Positions 37,191-46,576 of a DNA stretch of 64,000 bases are shown one piece after another. Made by a program: the position numbers and the translations under genes. The notes beneath the pieces are model-generated. The model was not told where the DNA came from, ran no database searches, and worked only from the letters and a program-made list of their open reading frames with translations. Every line of letters begins with the position of its first letter. Position 1 is the stretch's first letter. This DNA comes from Chelatococcus sp. (GTDB lineage Bacteria > Pseudomonadota > Alphaproteobacteria > Rhizobiales > Beijerinckiaceae), in assembly GCA_003248805.1 (NCBI GenBank), contig QFQY01000007.1, positions 1 to 64,000 of the forward strand, in the 5' to 3' direction.

Positions 37191-37499
37191 TCAGCGCGCG
37201 CAGACGGGCTTGCCCGCGCGAGCGGTGAACTTGCGCGGGCCGGCGCGGGTCGGCGCCATCACCGCCGGCTCGTCGAGGATCTCCACGGTCACCGTGCAGT
37301 TGCCGCCCCGGATGGTGAAGCGATCCGGCGCGCTCAGCACCACGCTCTCGATCGGGTTGCGCGGCAGCAGGGCGGCGGCGGCGTCCACCGCCGCGGCGAT
37401 CTCGGCGGCCCGCTGATAGGCGGGCGCGAGCGCCGCCTGTGCGGACGTCCCGAAGGCGAGAGCCATCGTCAACGCAATCATGCCGGCCACTGCCTTCAT
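37191..37499 (-). CDS. Small exported protein of unknown function
   Basis: The 102-residue product has a signal peptide (VAGMIALTMALAFGTSAQAA). The ~78-residue mature part has two cysteines (FTIRGGNCTVTVEILDEP and the end KPVCAR), likely a disulfide. AGGGGATAG precedes the start. It is not a family I recognise. It is followed on the minus strand only by the end of mtaB in the other orientation. Confidence 0.7.
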   Translation of the reverse strand: MKAVAGMIALTMALAFGTSAQAALAPAYQRAAEIAAAVDAAAALLPRNPIESVVLSAPDRFTIRGGNCTVTVEILDEPAVMAPTRAGPRKFTARAGKPVCAR

Positions 37500-37519
37500 C
37501 GAGGCTATCCCCTGTATGC

Positions 37520-38647
37520 CTATCCCGTCCTATCCAAGGACAGGACGGCGGTTCCGGCAACCCTCTGCACCGCATTGTTGCAGTAGCCGCGCGGATTCCA
37601 CGGCAGCTCCAGCGGCTGTACCCTGCCGGCGGCGTCCCGCGCCCGCGCCATCACCGTCAGCGGACCCGGCGCCGCCACGGCGATCTCGCAGCGAAACGCG
37701 CGCCATGCGAACGGGCCCTCGCCCGGTGCCAGCTCCGCCTCCCGCCAGGTCGCGCCGCCGTCGCAGGAGACTTCGACGCCCGCGAGCGGTACGGCCCCGC
37801 TCCAGCCATGGCCGGCCACCGCCAGGCATTGCCCGACCGCGATCTCGAAGCCGGCGAGCGGGGTATGGACCAGCGATTTCACCGGCATGTCGGTGATGAC
37901 CTCGAACGCCGCCGGATCGACCGGGTCCTCCGGCCGCAGCGGCCGGCGCGGCAGCCGGTAATCCGTGCCGCGCATCTTCTCGCCGTCATGCTCGCGGTCG
38001 CGCAACGTGATGCGCTCGAGCCATTTCTGCCAGGCCGACCCGGGGAAACCGGGGGCGACGATCCGCAGCGGCCCGCCATGCAGCGCCGGCATGGGCTCGC
38101 CGTTCATTTCGAAGGCGAGCAGCGTCTCGGGCGCGAGCGCCTTGGCGATGGGCAGCCCCCGCGAAATGGCGGGACGCGACGGATCGGCGATCAGCCGGTC
38201 CGGCGCGAGATGCGCGGTGTAGACGGCGGACGGCTTCACGCCCGACCGGGCGAGCACGTCGCGCAGACGCACGCCGGTCCAGCGCGCGCAGCCCACCGCG
38301 CCGAGCCGCCATTGCAGGCCGTCGGTGGCGGGCGAGAAGGCCGAGCGCCCATTGCCCGCGCATTCCAGCACGGCGGTCTCGGTGACCGTCTCGAACTCGG
38401 CGCGCAGCGCGTCCAGCGACCAGGAGCGGGGCTGCTCGACCTCGCCATCGACCGTCAGGCGCCAGTCGGCGACGGCGCCGGTGTCGGGCAGATGGCCGTT
38501 GTTGCGGATGAAGAAGGCTTCGGTCGGCGTGATGGCCGCCTGCAACAGGGCGAGCGGGGGCTCGACATTGAGCGCGGCATCGTCATGGACGAACAGCCCC
38601 GGCTTCAGGCGCGGCAGCAGCGCGGCTTCGTCTGGCTGGGAAGGCAA
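37520..38647 (-). CDS. Sulfite-oxidase-fold molybdopterin oxidoreductase
   Basis: The 375-residue protein has the molybdopterin domain with the Mo-ligand cysteine C96 in TETAVLECAGNGRSAFSP, then HGGPLRIVAPGFPGSAWQKW and LERITLRDREHDGEKMRGTD. The C-terminal dimerisation domain ends LELPWNPRGYCNNAVQRV. This resembles sulfite:acceptor oxidoreductases and sulfite oxidases. I see no signal peptide and no cytochrome partner, so location and electron acceptor are open. The start is a TTG, so the N-terminus is uncertain. Confidence 0.9.
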   Translation of the reverse strand: MPSQPDEAALLPRLKPGLFVHDDAALNVEPPLALLQAAITPTEAFFIRNNGHLPDTGAVADWRLTVDGEVEQPRSWSLDALRAEFETVTETAVLECAGNGRSAFSPATDGLQWRLGAVGCARWTGVRLRDVLARSGVKPSAVYTAHLAPDRLIADPSRPAISRGLPIAKALAPETLLAFEMNGEPMPALHGGPLRIVAPGFPGSAWQKWLERITLRDREHDGEKMRGTDYRLPRRPLRPEDPVDPAAFEVITDMPVKSLVHTPLAGFEIAVGQCLAVAGHGWSGAVPLAGVEVSCDGGATWREAELAPGEGPFAWRAFRCEIAVAAPGPLTVMARARDAAGRVQPLELPWNPRGYCNNAVQRVAGTAVLSLDRTG

Positions 38648-38815
38648 GCGGCAAGCGTCTCCTGCTTCGGCGCAGCGCCCGCGGGCCGCCCGGCGGGCTC
38701 ATCCTCGCACAGGCGCGGGACCCATGCGATCTGCGACTCGGGGACATCGCTCCTCCCCGGCGCAGTATCGGAGAACGTCCTTCTCCTGCCAAGCGGCCTG
38801 CCGCCAGGCGATCGT

Positions 38816-40534
38816 TCAGCGCCGCTTCGCCTCCTCCTCCTCGCGCAGCGCCCGGCGCAGCACCTTGCCGACATTGGTCTTGGGCAGGGCATCCCGGAAG
38901 ATGATCTGCTTGGGCACCTTGTAGCCCGTCAGGCTCTCCCGGCAGAAGGCGCGCAGCGTCTCGGCCGTCAGCGCGTCGTCCCTGCGCACGACGAAGGCGG
39001 TCACCGCCTCGCCCGAATGCTCGTCGGGCAGGCCGATGACCGCCGCCTCCGCCACGCCCGGATGCGAGACGAGCACGTCCTCGACCTCGTTGGGATAGAC
39101 GTTGAAGCCCGAGACCAGGACCATGTCCTTCATCCGGTCGACCACCCGGACCTGCCCGTCCGGCTGCATCACGCCGAGATCGCCGCTGCGGAAATAGCCG
39201 TCCGGCGTCATCGCCTTGGCCGTCTCGTCCGCCCGGTTCCAGTAGCCGGCCATGACCTGCGGCCCGCGAATGCAGATCTCGCCGGTCTCTCCCAGCGGCA
39301 GGTCCTGGTTCTCTTGGTCGCGGATGACGACATCGGTCGAGGGAATCGGGAAGCCGATCGTTCCGCTGAATTCGGCGATGTCCGGCCGGTTGATCGTGAC
39401 GACGGGCGAGGTCTCGGACAGGCCGTAGCCCTCGACGATCGGCCGGCCGGTGATCTCGCGCCAGCGCCGTGCCACGGTCGCCTGCGTCGCCATGCCCCCG
39501 GACACCGCGAAGCGCAGCTCCCCGAAATTGACGCTCGCGAATTCCGGCCTGTCGGCCAGCGCGGCATAGAGCGTGTTCACGCCCGAGAAGAGCGTGAAGC
39601 GGCTGTGCCTGAGCGTGCTGATGAAACCGTTGATATCGCGGGGATTGGCGATCAGCAGCCCCTTCGCGCCGATGCGCAGCATGAACAGGCAGCAGCAGGT
39701 CAGGGCGAAGATGTGATAGAGCGGCAGCGCCGTGACCATGACGTGCTGATAGTCGCTGCGGCCGAGCGGCGGCTCCAGCGCCCAGCCGAGCCACAGCGCG
39801 CATTGCTCGACATTGGAGGCGACGTTGTGGTGCGTCAGCGTCGCGCCCTTGGCGACGCCGGTGGTGCCACCGGTATATTGCAGGAAGGCGACGTCCTGCG
39901 GGGTCACGGCGACGGGCCGCATCGCGACGGGCCGCGCCAGGATGTCCTTGAGCCGGAAAGCCCCCGGCAGGTCGAAGGGCTTCACGATCTTCTTGATCCG
40001 CCGGGCGACGAAATTCACGATCGAGCCCTTGAACCCCATGAGATCCCCGGCCGTGGTGAGCACCACCGCGTCGAGATCGAGGTGAGGCCGCGCCTCGTCG
40101 ACGGTGTGAGCGAAGTTCTCCATCACGACGAGAACCCGCGCGCCGGAATCCGAGAGCTGATGAGCCAGCTCGCGCGCCGTGTAGAGCGGATTGACGTTGA
40201 CGACCGTAAAGCCGCCGATCAGCGCACCGAACATCGCGACGGGATAGGCCAGGATGTTCGGCATCATCAGCGCGACGCGATCGCCCTTCTCGAGGCCGCG
40301 CGACTGCAGCCAGCCGGCGAAGGCTTCCGCGGCCCGCTCCACCTCCCGGAAGCTGACGGTCTTTCCGAAACTCTCGAAGGCGGGCCGGACCGCATAGGTC
40401 TTGCAGGCCACCCGGATCAGGTCGGCCAGCGTGCCGACGCTCCGCTCGTCGATCGCGGGCGGCACGGCCGGCGGATAATGCGCGAGCCACGGCCGCGCCC
40501 CGGCTTCGACCGCGCGTGCGCTCATCATGTTCAT
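38816..40534 (-). CDS. fadD: Long-chain fatty-acid-CoA ligase
   Basis: From 40534 the product has 572 residues. It has the AMP-binding motif FLQYTGGTTGVAKGATLTHH, the A5 motif VEGYGLSETSPVVTINRPD, and GYFRSGDLGVMQPDGQVRVV, with the catalytic Lys in the ending LPKTNVGKVLRRALREEEE. It should activate long-chain fatty acids for beta-oxidation or lipid synthesis. GGAAAGG lies before the chosen ATG, which is preferred to an in-frame start 57 bases upstream. A 22-bp operator-like palindrome lies about 110 bases before the start. Confidence 0.94.
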   Translation of the reverse strand: MNMMSARAVEAGARPWLAHYPPAVPPAIDERSVGTLADLIRVACKTYAVRPAFESFGKTVSFREVERAAEAFAGWLQSRGLEKGDRVALMMPNILAYPVAMFGALIGGFTVVNVNPLYTARELAHQLSDSGARVLVVMENFAHTVDEARPHLDLDAVVLTTAGDLMGFKGSIVNFVARRIKKIVKPFDLPGAFRLKDILARPVAMRPVAVTPQDVAFLQYTGGTTGVAKGATLTHHNVASNVEQCALWLGWALEPPLGRSDYQHVMVTALPLYHIFALTCCCLFMLRIGAKGLLIANPRDINGFISTLRHSRFTLFSGVNTLYAALADRPEFASVNFGELRFAVSGGMATQATVARRWREITGRPIVEGYGLSETSPVVTINRPDIAEFSGTIGFPIPSTDVVIRDQENQDLPLGETGEICIRGPQVMAGYWNRADETAKAMTPDGYFRSGDLGVMQPDGQVRVVDRMKDMVLVSGFNVYPNEVEDVLVSHPGVAEAAVIGLPDEHSGEAVTAFVVRRDDALTAETLRAFCRESLTGYKVPKQIIFRDALPKTNVGKVLRRALREEEEAKRR

Positions 40535-40640
40535 CGCCTTTCCTCCCGTCGTCCGGCTGCCTCGCTCGCGCGGGTGCCGGAGCTTGTTCATGAGCCCTCG
40601 TGCCGACGCGGATCGACCGCGCCGGCCGCCGGCTTCGATA

Positions 40641-40662
40641 GAAGGTTTATATATGAACTTTC
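40641..40662. promoter_or_regulatory. 22-bp operator-like palindrome upstream of fadD
   Basis: The two 11-base arms have the pattern GAANGTTNATA and are mirrored around an AT-rich ATATAT centre, in one of the few AT-rich spots of the region. The size and symmetry fit a TetR- or FadR-type site. It lies 107 bases from the fadD start, where a promoter would be. No regulator gene is nearby. Confidence 0.55.
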
Positions 40663-40672
40663 ATCGCTCCCC

Positions 40673-40713
40673 AAGTCGGAACCGCCAAGCCTGAACCGCA
40701 AGTCGGAACCGCC
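40673..40713. repeat. Direct repeat of a 14-base unit
   Basis: AAGTCGGAACCGCC occurs at 40673-40686 and again at 40700-40713, period 27, with a similar CTGAACCG between them. It lies between the fadD palindrome and the EF-G-like gene. Confidence 0.6.
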
Positions 40714-40797
40714 CCCCTTTCGTCGCGAGGCGGGCGATTGCCGCATCCCCCTCGGCCCGGCCGACATCCTTCCTCCTCGCCTTCACGCGCCGGCCGC

Positions 40798-42870
40798 TCA
40801 TCGCCCCGGAGCGACGGCCTGCGCCGCGACGACCGCCTCGGCCTGCCGGCCCGCGAGCTCGGCCAGATGGTCGAAGCGGGCGCTGTAGGTGCCGACGCCC
40901 GCACTCGCCGAGCGCAGCTCGACGATGAGGTTCGCCATCTCCGCCTCGGGCAGCAGCGCGTCGATCCTGTCCCAGCCACGCCAGCCCGGCCGGGCGTCGT
41001 AACCCAGGATCTGCCCGCGTCGCGCCGACAGGATCGCGGAGGCCCGCGACATCGCCTCGGACGGGATCATCACCTCCACCGAGAGGATCGGCTCCAGCAG
41101 CACCGGCGACGCCTGGGGCAACGCCTCGGCCATCGCCAGCCGCGCCGCCTGGCGGAAGGCCATGTCGGAGGAATCGACCGCATGGGACGAGCCGTCCGTC
41201 AGCGTGACCTCGATGTCGACGAGCGGAAAGCCGCGCGGCCCGTGCTCGCAGAAATCACGCACGCCGGCCTCGACCGCGCCGATATATTGCCTGGGCACGG
41301 CCCCACCGACGATGCGGTCGACGAAGCGGATGCCCTCCCCGCGCGGCAGCGGCGCGATCTCGATCACCACGTCGCCATACTGGCCGTGGCCGCCGCTCTG
41401 CTTGCGATGCCGGCCGCGCGCGCCGGCCCGGCCGCGGATCGTCTCGCGATAGCCGATCTGCGGCGTCCGGATGTCGGCCACGACGCCGTAGCGGCTGCGC
41501 AACTTCTCCAGCGCCACGCGCAGATGCATCTCGCCCTGCCCGGAAAGGCGGATCTCCCCGAACTCCGGCAATTGCCGCACCGACAGGGCCGGGTCCTCTT
41601 CCGCCAGACGCGATAGCGCCATGGCGAGCCGGACATCGTCCTTGCGGTCGCGGACGACGATGCCGAGCATGTGCACGGGCTCGGGCGGGGCCACCGCGCT
41701 GACGGCTTCCGCGCGGCTGCGACCGAGCGCCACGGCCTCGCCGGTCGCGACGCCTTCGAGCCGGGCAAAGGCCGCGACCTCGCCTTCCTCCACCGCCGGC
41801 CGCCGCTCCTGCGCCGCCCCCATCAGCGAGACGACACCGGCGATGCGGGCCTCCGCGCCACTGCTGGAGGTCACGACGTCGCCCTCCGCCATCCGCCCGC
41901 GCAGCATCCTGGCCAGCGAGAGCTTGCCGCCCTGCCCGGAATGCCAGGTCTTCATGATCTGGGCGAGCGGCGGGCCCTCCGGCATCACGCCGAGGCGGCC
42001 GCGCGTGGCGGCGACGTCCGGCGCCTCGTGCCGCAGCGCCTTGAGCAGCCGCGTCACGCCGTTGCCGCGCTCGGCCGAGCCGATCAGCACCGGCACGACA
42101 TGGCGCTCCCGCAATTCGCGGGCGAGATCGTCGAAGACACGGTCGCGCGGCGGCTCCATCTCGGCGATCAGGTCCTCCATCAGCGCGTCGTCATGGTCGG
42201 CGAGCGTCTCGAGCATGGCGAAGCGCGCCTCTTTCTCGCGCCCGCCCTCGTCGGGCAGCAGCGGCACGACCTCGCTCGGCGCATGCTCGCGGTAGACGAA
42301 GGCGCGTTCCAGCGCGAGGTCGATGAAGCCGACCGCGATGCCCTTCTGCCAGATCGGGATCTGGCGCAGCAGCAGCGGCGTCCGCGAGGCGCGCTGGAGG
42401 ATTCCGAGCGTCTCCCGCACCCGGCGCGTCGCCGTGTCGATCTTGTTGAGGAAGAGGAAGCGCGGGATGTCCGCCTCCTCCAGTTCGCGCAGGACGAGCT
42501 CCAGCGCCGGCACCTTGCGGTCGTCGGCCTCGCAGACGACCACGGCGGCATCCACCGCCGGCAGGACATGGCGCATCTCGTGCAGGAACTCGACCGAGCC
42601 GGGGCAGTCGACGAAGTGGAAGGTCTGTCCGAGGAAACGCGCCGCGGCGACGTTCGGCTCGGTGCTCATCTGGTGCGCCCGCGCCTCGGGCACGGCGTCT
42701 CCCAGGCTGTTGCCGGTCTTGACGGAGCCCGCGCGAGAGAGCGCTCCGCAGCGCTCCAGCATGCTTTCGAGCAGGCTCGTCTTGCCGCTCTGGAAGGGGC
42801 CCACGATGGCGATGCATCGCGGCCCCTCCGGTCTGACGCCGTTTGCCGGCGCTCCTCCCGCTCCTGCCAT
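40798..42870 (-). CDS. Divergent elongation factor G paralogue (EF-G-like GTPase)
   Basis: The 690-residue protein has the EF-G domain order. The GTPase P-loop is GPFQSGKTS (residues 24-32), the G4 motif NKID is at 142-145, and the translocation domains are recognisable (HVVPVLIGSAERGNGVTRLL, then SRYGVVADIRTPQIGYRETI). Two features set it apart from FusA: the switch I effector region lacks the usual DxxxxExxRGIT pattern, and the G3 motif reads DCPGS (residues 88-92), so the catalytic His is Ser92. Such paralogues occur in Hyphomicrobiales beside normal EF-G and their role is unclear. A GGAGG site precedes the start. Confidence 0.9.
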   Translation of the reverse strand: MAGAGGAPANGVRPEGPRCIAIVGPFQSGKTSLLESMLERCGALSRAGSVKTGNSLGDAVPEARAHQMSTEPNVAAARFLGQTFHFVDCPGSVEFLHEMRHVLPAVDAAVVVCEADDRKVPALELVLRELEEADIPRFLFLNKIDTATRRVRETLGILQRASRTPLLLRQIPIWQKGIAVGFIDLALERAFVYREHAPSEVVPLLPDEGGREKEARFAMLETLADHDDALMEDLIAEMEPPRDRVFDDLARELRERHVVPVLIGSAERGNGVTRLLKALRHEAPDVAATRGRLGVMPEGPPLAQIMKTWHSGQGGKLSLARMLRGRMAEGDVVTSSSGAEARIAGVVSLMGAAQERRPAVEEGEVAAFARLEGVATGEAVALGRSRAEAVSAVAPPEPVHMLGIVVRDRKDDVRLAMALSRLAEEDPALSVRQLPEFGEIRLSGQGEMHLRVALEKLRSRYGVVADIRTPQIGYRETIRGRAGARGRHRKQSGGHGQYGDVVIEIAPLPRGEGIRFVDRIVGGAVPRQYIGAVEAGVRDFCEHGPRGFPLVDIEVTLTDGSSHAVDSSDMAFRQAARLAMAEALPQASPVLLEPILSVEVMIPSEAMSRASAILSARRGQILGYDARPGWRGWDRIDALLPEAEMANLIVELRSASAGVGTYSARFDHLAELAGRQAEAVVAAQAVAPGR

Positions 42871-43084
42871 GGAAGCCTCCTGCGTCGGGCCGAGCGGGGA
42901 GGCGATGCGCGACCCCGGCGGCAGTCGGCCGGCGCGCTCGGAAGCTCCGGTCCGCGCCGGTCAGGGCGGCGGTCGCGCAACCCCGACAGGGCGCGCGGCC
43001 GTCGAAGAAGGTTCAGGAGGTGAGGTTGGCGCGGTTGCAGGCACCGTGCAAGCGAATGTTCCGCTGCACTGCGGTGCGGTCGTC

Positions 43085-43870
43085 TCAGAGATTGCGGCGC
43101 TGCCCGCGCAGGGTCGGCAGGCCGATGCCGGCGGCGTCGAAGCCGCCGTCGACGGCGAGCGTCTGGCCGGTGATGTAGCTCGCCCTGTCGCTGCAGAGGA
43201 AGAAGATCGCCTCCGCCAGCTCCTCCTCCAGCCCGTAGCGCGCGAGCGGGATGGCGTCGCGGTAATCCGCCCGGATCTCGGGCGAGTGCACCGCCTTCGC
43301 CATCGCCGTCTCGACAGGGCCCGGCGCCACCGCGTTGACGCGGATGTTCAGGCCGGCGAGCTCCACCGCCTGCTGCTTCGTCAGATGGGCGAGCGCGGCC
43401 TTGCTGGTGCCGTAGGCGACGCGCAGCGTCGAGGCGCGCAGGCCCGAGATGGAGGTGATGTTGACGATGGCGCCGCCGCCCGCTTCCGCCATCAACGGCG
43501 CCGCGAGTTGCGTCGCGAGGAACGGCCCGGTGAGGTTGACCGCGAGCACGCGGGCCCATTCCTCATGCGTGGTCTCCAGCAAGGGCTTGAACACCGCCGT
43601 GCCGGCATTGTTGACGAGCGCGTCGAGCCGCCCGAACCGGATGGCGAGCAGGGCGAAGGCGCTTTCCAGCGCGGCGGGGTCGGAGACGTCGCAGGGCAGC
43701 GCCAGCGTCCGCTCCGGCTCGCCCAGGGCCGCGACCGTCGCCTCGAGGGCGGGGCCGTCGATGTCGAGCAGCGCGACGTTCCAGCCATCCGCCAGGAAGC
43801 GCCGGGCGGCGGCGAGCCCGATGCCGCGCGCGGCGCCGGTGACAAGAGCGGTTCTGGTGGGGTCGGCCAT
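43085..43870 (-). CDS. SDR family oxidoreductase
   Basis: The 261-residue protein has the classical short-chain dehydrogenase signature: the NAD(P) motif TALVTGAARGIGLAAARRFL, the catalytic Ser in VNITSISGLRAST, and the Tyr and Lys in VAYGTSKAALAHLTKQQAVE, ending GQTLAVDGGFDAAGIG. It resembles 3-oxoacyl-ACP or sugar/alcohol dehydrogenases, and the substrate is unknown. The start at 43870 fits the family; a longer frame adds unlike sequence. It is divergent from rplS. Confidence 0.92.
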   Translation of the reverse strand: MADPTRTALVTGAARGIGLAAARRFLADGWNVALLDIDGPALEATVAALGEPERTLALPCDVSDPAALESAFALLAIRFGRLDALVNNAGTAVFKPLLETTHEEWARVLAVNLTGPFLATQLAAPLMAEAGGGAIVNITSISGLRASTLRVAYGTSKAALAHLTKQQAVELAGLNIRVNAVAPGPVETAMAKAVHSPEIRADYRDAIPLARYGLEEELAEAIFFLCSDRASYITGQTLAVDGGFDAAGIGLPTLRGQRRNL

Positions 43871-44075
43871 GGTTCCTGCCCTTGCTTTTGATTGTCGTTG
43901 CGGCCGGCTATAGGGGGCCTCGAAAAGCGATGCAAAGCCCTCCTGCGAGGCCCTGTTCGAAGCCCCTTGCCCCTCGACAAGGCGGCCACTCTCCTGTATG
44001 GCCCGCGCACTCAACTGAAAACAGCGCGCCGGAACGCCCGCGTGGTCTCACGCGAAGACGGCCATGGAGAGAACC

Positions 44076-44471
44076 ATGAACATCATCGAACAGCTCGACC
44101 AGGAGCAGATCGCCAAGCTCAGCGAAGGCAAGGAAATCCCGCATTTCCAGCCCGGCGACACCGTGCAGGTCAACGTCAAGGTCAAGGAAGGCGAGCGCAG
44201 CCGCGTCCAGGCCTATGAAGGCGTCGTGATCGCCCGCAACGGCGGCGGCCTCAACCAGAGCTTCACCGTCCGCAAGATTTCCTATGGCGAGGGCGTCGAG
44301 CGCGTCTTCCCGCTGTTCTCGCCGAACCTCGATTCGATCAAGGTCGTCCGCAAGGGCAAGGTGCGCCGCGCCAAGCTCTATTACCTGCGCGATCGCCGCG
44401 GCAAGTCGGCCCGCATTGCCGAGCGCGTCGAGGCCCGTCCGGCCAAGGGTGCCAAGGGCGCCGGCAAGTAA
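44076..44471 (+). CDS. rplS: 50S ribosomal protein L19
   Basis: L19 sits at the interface of the ribosomal subunits. The 131-residue protein begins [20 protein letters not shown] and has [40 protein letters not shown] and [20 protein letters not shown], all characteristic. I chose the ATG at 44076 because GAGAG lies just upstream; an ATG four codons earlier is less likely. In most relatives it follows trmD; here the two are 18 kb apart. A clear terminator follows. Confidence 0.97.
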   Translation: MNIIEQLDQEQIAKLSEGKEIPHFQPGDTVQVNVKVKEGERSRVQAYEGVVIARNGGGLNQSFTVRKISYGEGVERVFPLFSPNLDSIKVVRKGKVRRAKLYYLRDRRGKSARIAERVEARPAKGAKGAGK

Positions 44472-44501
44472 GCCTCGTCGCTTCAGCGCCATCCTTTCGA
44501 A

Positions 44502-44527
44502 ACGCGGTCCTTCGGGGCCGCGTTTTT
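44502..44527 (+). terminator. Intrinsic terminator of rplS
   Basis: A nine-base-pair stem (ACGCGGTCC with GGGCCGCGT, one G-T pair) around a TTCG loop is followed by TTTT, G and TTTG. It ends the rplS transcript before leuC. Confidence 0.9.
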
Positions 44528-44910
44528 GTTTGTCGAGATGCCAGCCGGAGGGGCATGAGCCGCCGGCATCGGCGCCGCGCACGACGTCGATTGTCCGGCT
44601 TGATTGGAACTGCTACACGGTATGCCATGTCGCACCGCGTGCCGTCATTCCAGCGCTTGAGCGCCGTCCAGGCCGAGGGGCACCTGCCCGCCCTGCCGAC
44701 GACGCAGGATTTCGTCGCGCTGCACGACCATGCCCGCTTGCCCTGGCGCTTCTTCGGGCGCTTCACGGCGTCGATCGCCGCGGGCCTTACCGGCGCCTGA
44801 GACCGGCCGTCCGATCGGCCGGCGACAGGCGACCGCGCGCATGTCCCAGTCCGGCCGGGCCGGACCGTTTTCCGTTTTATCGCTGACTATCCCGACAGGG
44901 GCTTCAAGCC
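44528..44910. other. Gap between rplS terminator and leuC
   Basis: This ~380-base stretch should hold the leuC promoter. An open frame of 57 codons runs from ATG at 44627 to 44800, but it lacks a clear ribosome binding site and I recognise no family. I see no leucine-rich leader peptide, so classical attenuation is not supported. Confidence 0.45.
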
Positions 44911-46326
44911 ATGATCTCCAGTGCTCCCCGCACCCTCTACGACAAGATCTTCGACGACCACGTCGTCGACCGGCAGGACGACGGCACCTGCCTGCTCTAT
45001 ATCGACCGCCACCTCGTCCACGAGGTCACGAGCCCGCAGGCCTTCGAGGGCCTTCGCATGACCGGCCGCAAGGTCCACGCGCCGGGCAAGACGCTCGCCG
45101 TCGTCGACCACAACATCCCCACGACCGACCGCTCCAAGGGCATCGTCGAGGAGGAGAGCCGCATCCAGGTCGAGACGCTGGCCAAGAACGCCGCCGATTT
45201 CGGCGTCGAGTATTTCAACGAGCGCGACCGGCGCCAGGGCATCGTCCACATCGTCGGCCCCGAGCAGGGCTTCACCCTGCCCGGCACCACGATCGTCTGC
45301 GGCGACAGCCACACCTCGACGCATGGCGCCTTCGGGGCGCTCGCCCACGGCATCGGCACGTCGGAGGTCGAGCATGTGCTCGCCACCCAGACGCTGATCC
45401 AGAAGAAGGCGAAGAACATGCTCGTCCAGGTCGACGGCACGCCCGCGAAGGGTGTCGGCGCCAAGGACATCACGCTCGCCATCATCGGCGAGATCGGCAC
45501 CGCCGGCGGCACCGGCTCGGTCATCGAATATGCTGGCGAGGCCATCCGCGGCCTCTCGATGGAAGGCCGCATGACGGTCTGCAACATGTCGATCGAGGGC
45601 GGTGCCCGCGCCGGCATGGTCGCGCCCGACGAAAAGGCGTTCGCCTATCTGAAGGACCGCCCCCGCGCGCCGAAGGGCGCCGCCTGGGAGGCCGCCCTGC
45701 GCTACTGGGAGACCCTGCGCTCCGACGAGGGCGCGCATTTCGACCGCGTGGTGAAGCTCGACGCCGGCAACCTGCCGCCGATCGTCTCCTGGGGCACGTC
45801 GCCTGAGGACGTCGTCTCGGTCGCGGGCACGGTGCCCGATCCGGACCTGATCGAGGACGAGGTCAAGCGCGCCTCGAAGAAGCGCGCGCTGGAGTATATG
45901 GGCCTCACCGCCGGGACGAAGATGACCGACATCCCGCTCGACGTGATCTGGATCGGCTCCTGCACCAATGGCCGCATCGAGGACCTGCGCGTGGTCGCGA
46001 AGATCGTCGAGGGCAAGAAGCTGCACGAGAGCCTCGACTACGGCATGATCGTCCCCGGCTCCGGGCTGGTGAAGGAACAGGCCGAGGCCGAAGGCCTCGA
46101 CAAGATCTTCATCGCCGCCGGCTTCGAATGGCGCGAGCCGGGCTGCTCGATGTGCCTCGGCATGAACCCCGACCAGCTCAAGCCCGGCCAGCGCGCCGCC
46201 TCGACCTCGAACCGCAATTTCGAGGGTCGCCAGGGCTATCGCGGCCGGACGCATCTGGTCTCGCCGGCGATGGCCGCCGCGGCGGCGCTCACGGGCCGCT
46301 TCGTCGACGTGCGGACGCTGGGCTGA
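44911..46326 (+). CDS. leuC: 3-isopropylmalate dehydratase large subunit
   Basis: LeuC with LeuD isomerises 2- to 3-isopropylmalate in leucine synthesis and carries a 4Fe-4S cluster. The 471-residue protein has the aconitase-fold blocks [34 protein letters not shown], and the cluster cysteines in [15 protein letters not shown] and [15 protein letters not shown]. The ending [20 protein letters not shown] is diagnostic. Its stop is seven bases from the DUF4160 gene, the first of four small genes separating it from leuD. Confidence 0.98.
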   Translation: MISSAPRTLYDKIFDDHVVDRQDDGTCLLYIDRHLVHEVTSPQAFEGLRMTGRKVHAPGKTLAVVDHNIPTTDRSKGIVEEESRIQVETLAKNAADFGVEYFNERDRRQGIVHIVGPEQGFTLPGTTIVCGDSHTSTHGAFGALAHGIGTSEVEHVLATQTLIQKKAKNMLVQVDGTPAKGVGAKDITLAIIGEIGTAGGTGSVIEYAGEAIRGLSMEGRMTVCNMSIEGGARAGMVAPDEKAFAYLKDRPRAPKGAAWEAALRYWETLRSDEGAHFDRVVKLDAGNLPPIVSWGTSPEDVVSVAGTVPDPDLIEDEVKRASKKRALEYMGLTAGTKMTDIPLDVIWIGSCTNGRIEDLRVVAKIVEGKKLHESLDYGMIVPGSGLVKEQAEAEGLDKIFIAAGFEWREPGCSMCLGMNPDQLKPGQRAASTSNRNFEGRQGYRGRTHLVSPAMAAAAALTGRFVDVRTLG

Positions 46327-46333
46327 CGGGAGC

Positions 46334-46576
46334 ATGCCGACCGCGCTGCGAGAAGGGCCGTATCGCTTTCTCTTCTTCAGCGCGGACTGCGTCGAGCCAG
46401 CTCACATGCATGTCCAGCGGGACGACAAACTCGCCAAGATCTGGTTGCACGATCTGAGCTTTGCCGAAACCGGCGGCTTTTCCGCGAAGGAGCTTGCGCG
46501 CATAATTGCGGCGGCGCGCAAGCACCGGAACCGTCTTCAGGAGCAATGGGATGAGCATTGCAAGGGCCACGGATAG
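46334..46576 (+). CDS. DUF4160 domain small protein
   Basis: The 80-residue protein begins PTALREGPYRFLFFSADCVE and has the motif PAHMHVQRDDKLAKIWLHDL, followed by GGFSAKELARIIAAARKHRN, which identifies DUF4160. The conserved Glu/Pro-His motif suggests a metal- or nucleotide-handling site but no activity is established. It overlaps the DUF2442 gene by 26 bases. The pair is often found together in bacteria and has been discussed as a possible toxin-antitoxin module; that is unproven. Confidence 0.9.
   Translation: MPTALREGPYRFLFFSADCVEPAHMHVQRDDKLAKIWLHDLSFAETGGFSAKELARIIAAARKHRNRLQEQWDEHCKGHG

Noticed and set aside
40673..40713. Possible iteron array
   Set aside because: Only two copies of AAGTCGGAACCGCC are present, with no replication gene nearby.
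37439..40888. A very long open frame on the plus strand (about 1150 codons)
   Set aside because: It is antisense to the sulfite-oxidase-fold and fadD genes, is rich in Arg/His/Gly/Asp and has no family motif. It is the usual shadow frame of GC-rich genes.
44627..44800. A 57-codon open frame between rplS and leuC
   Set aside because: There is no clear ribosome binding site and no family resemblance; it may be chance. I left it out as a gene.
44472..44910. Leucine attenuator before leuC
   Set aside because: I see no leader peptide rich in leucine codons and the only terminator belongs to rplS.
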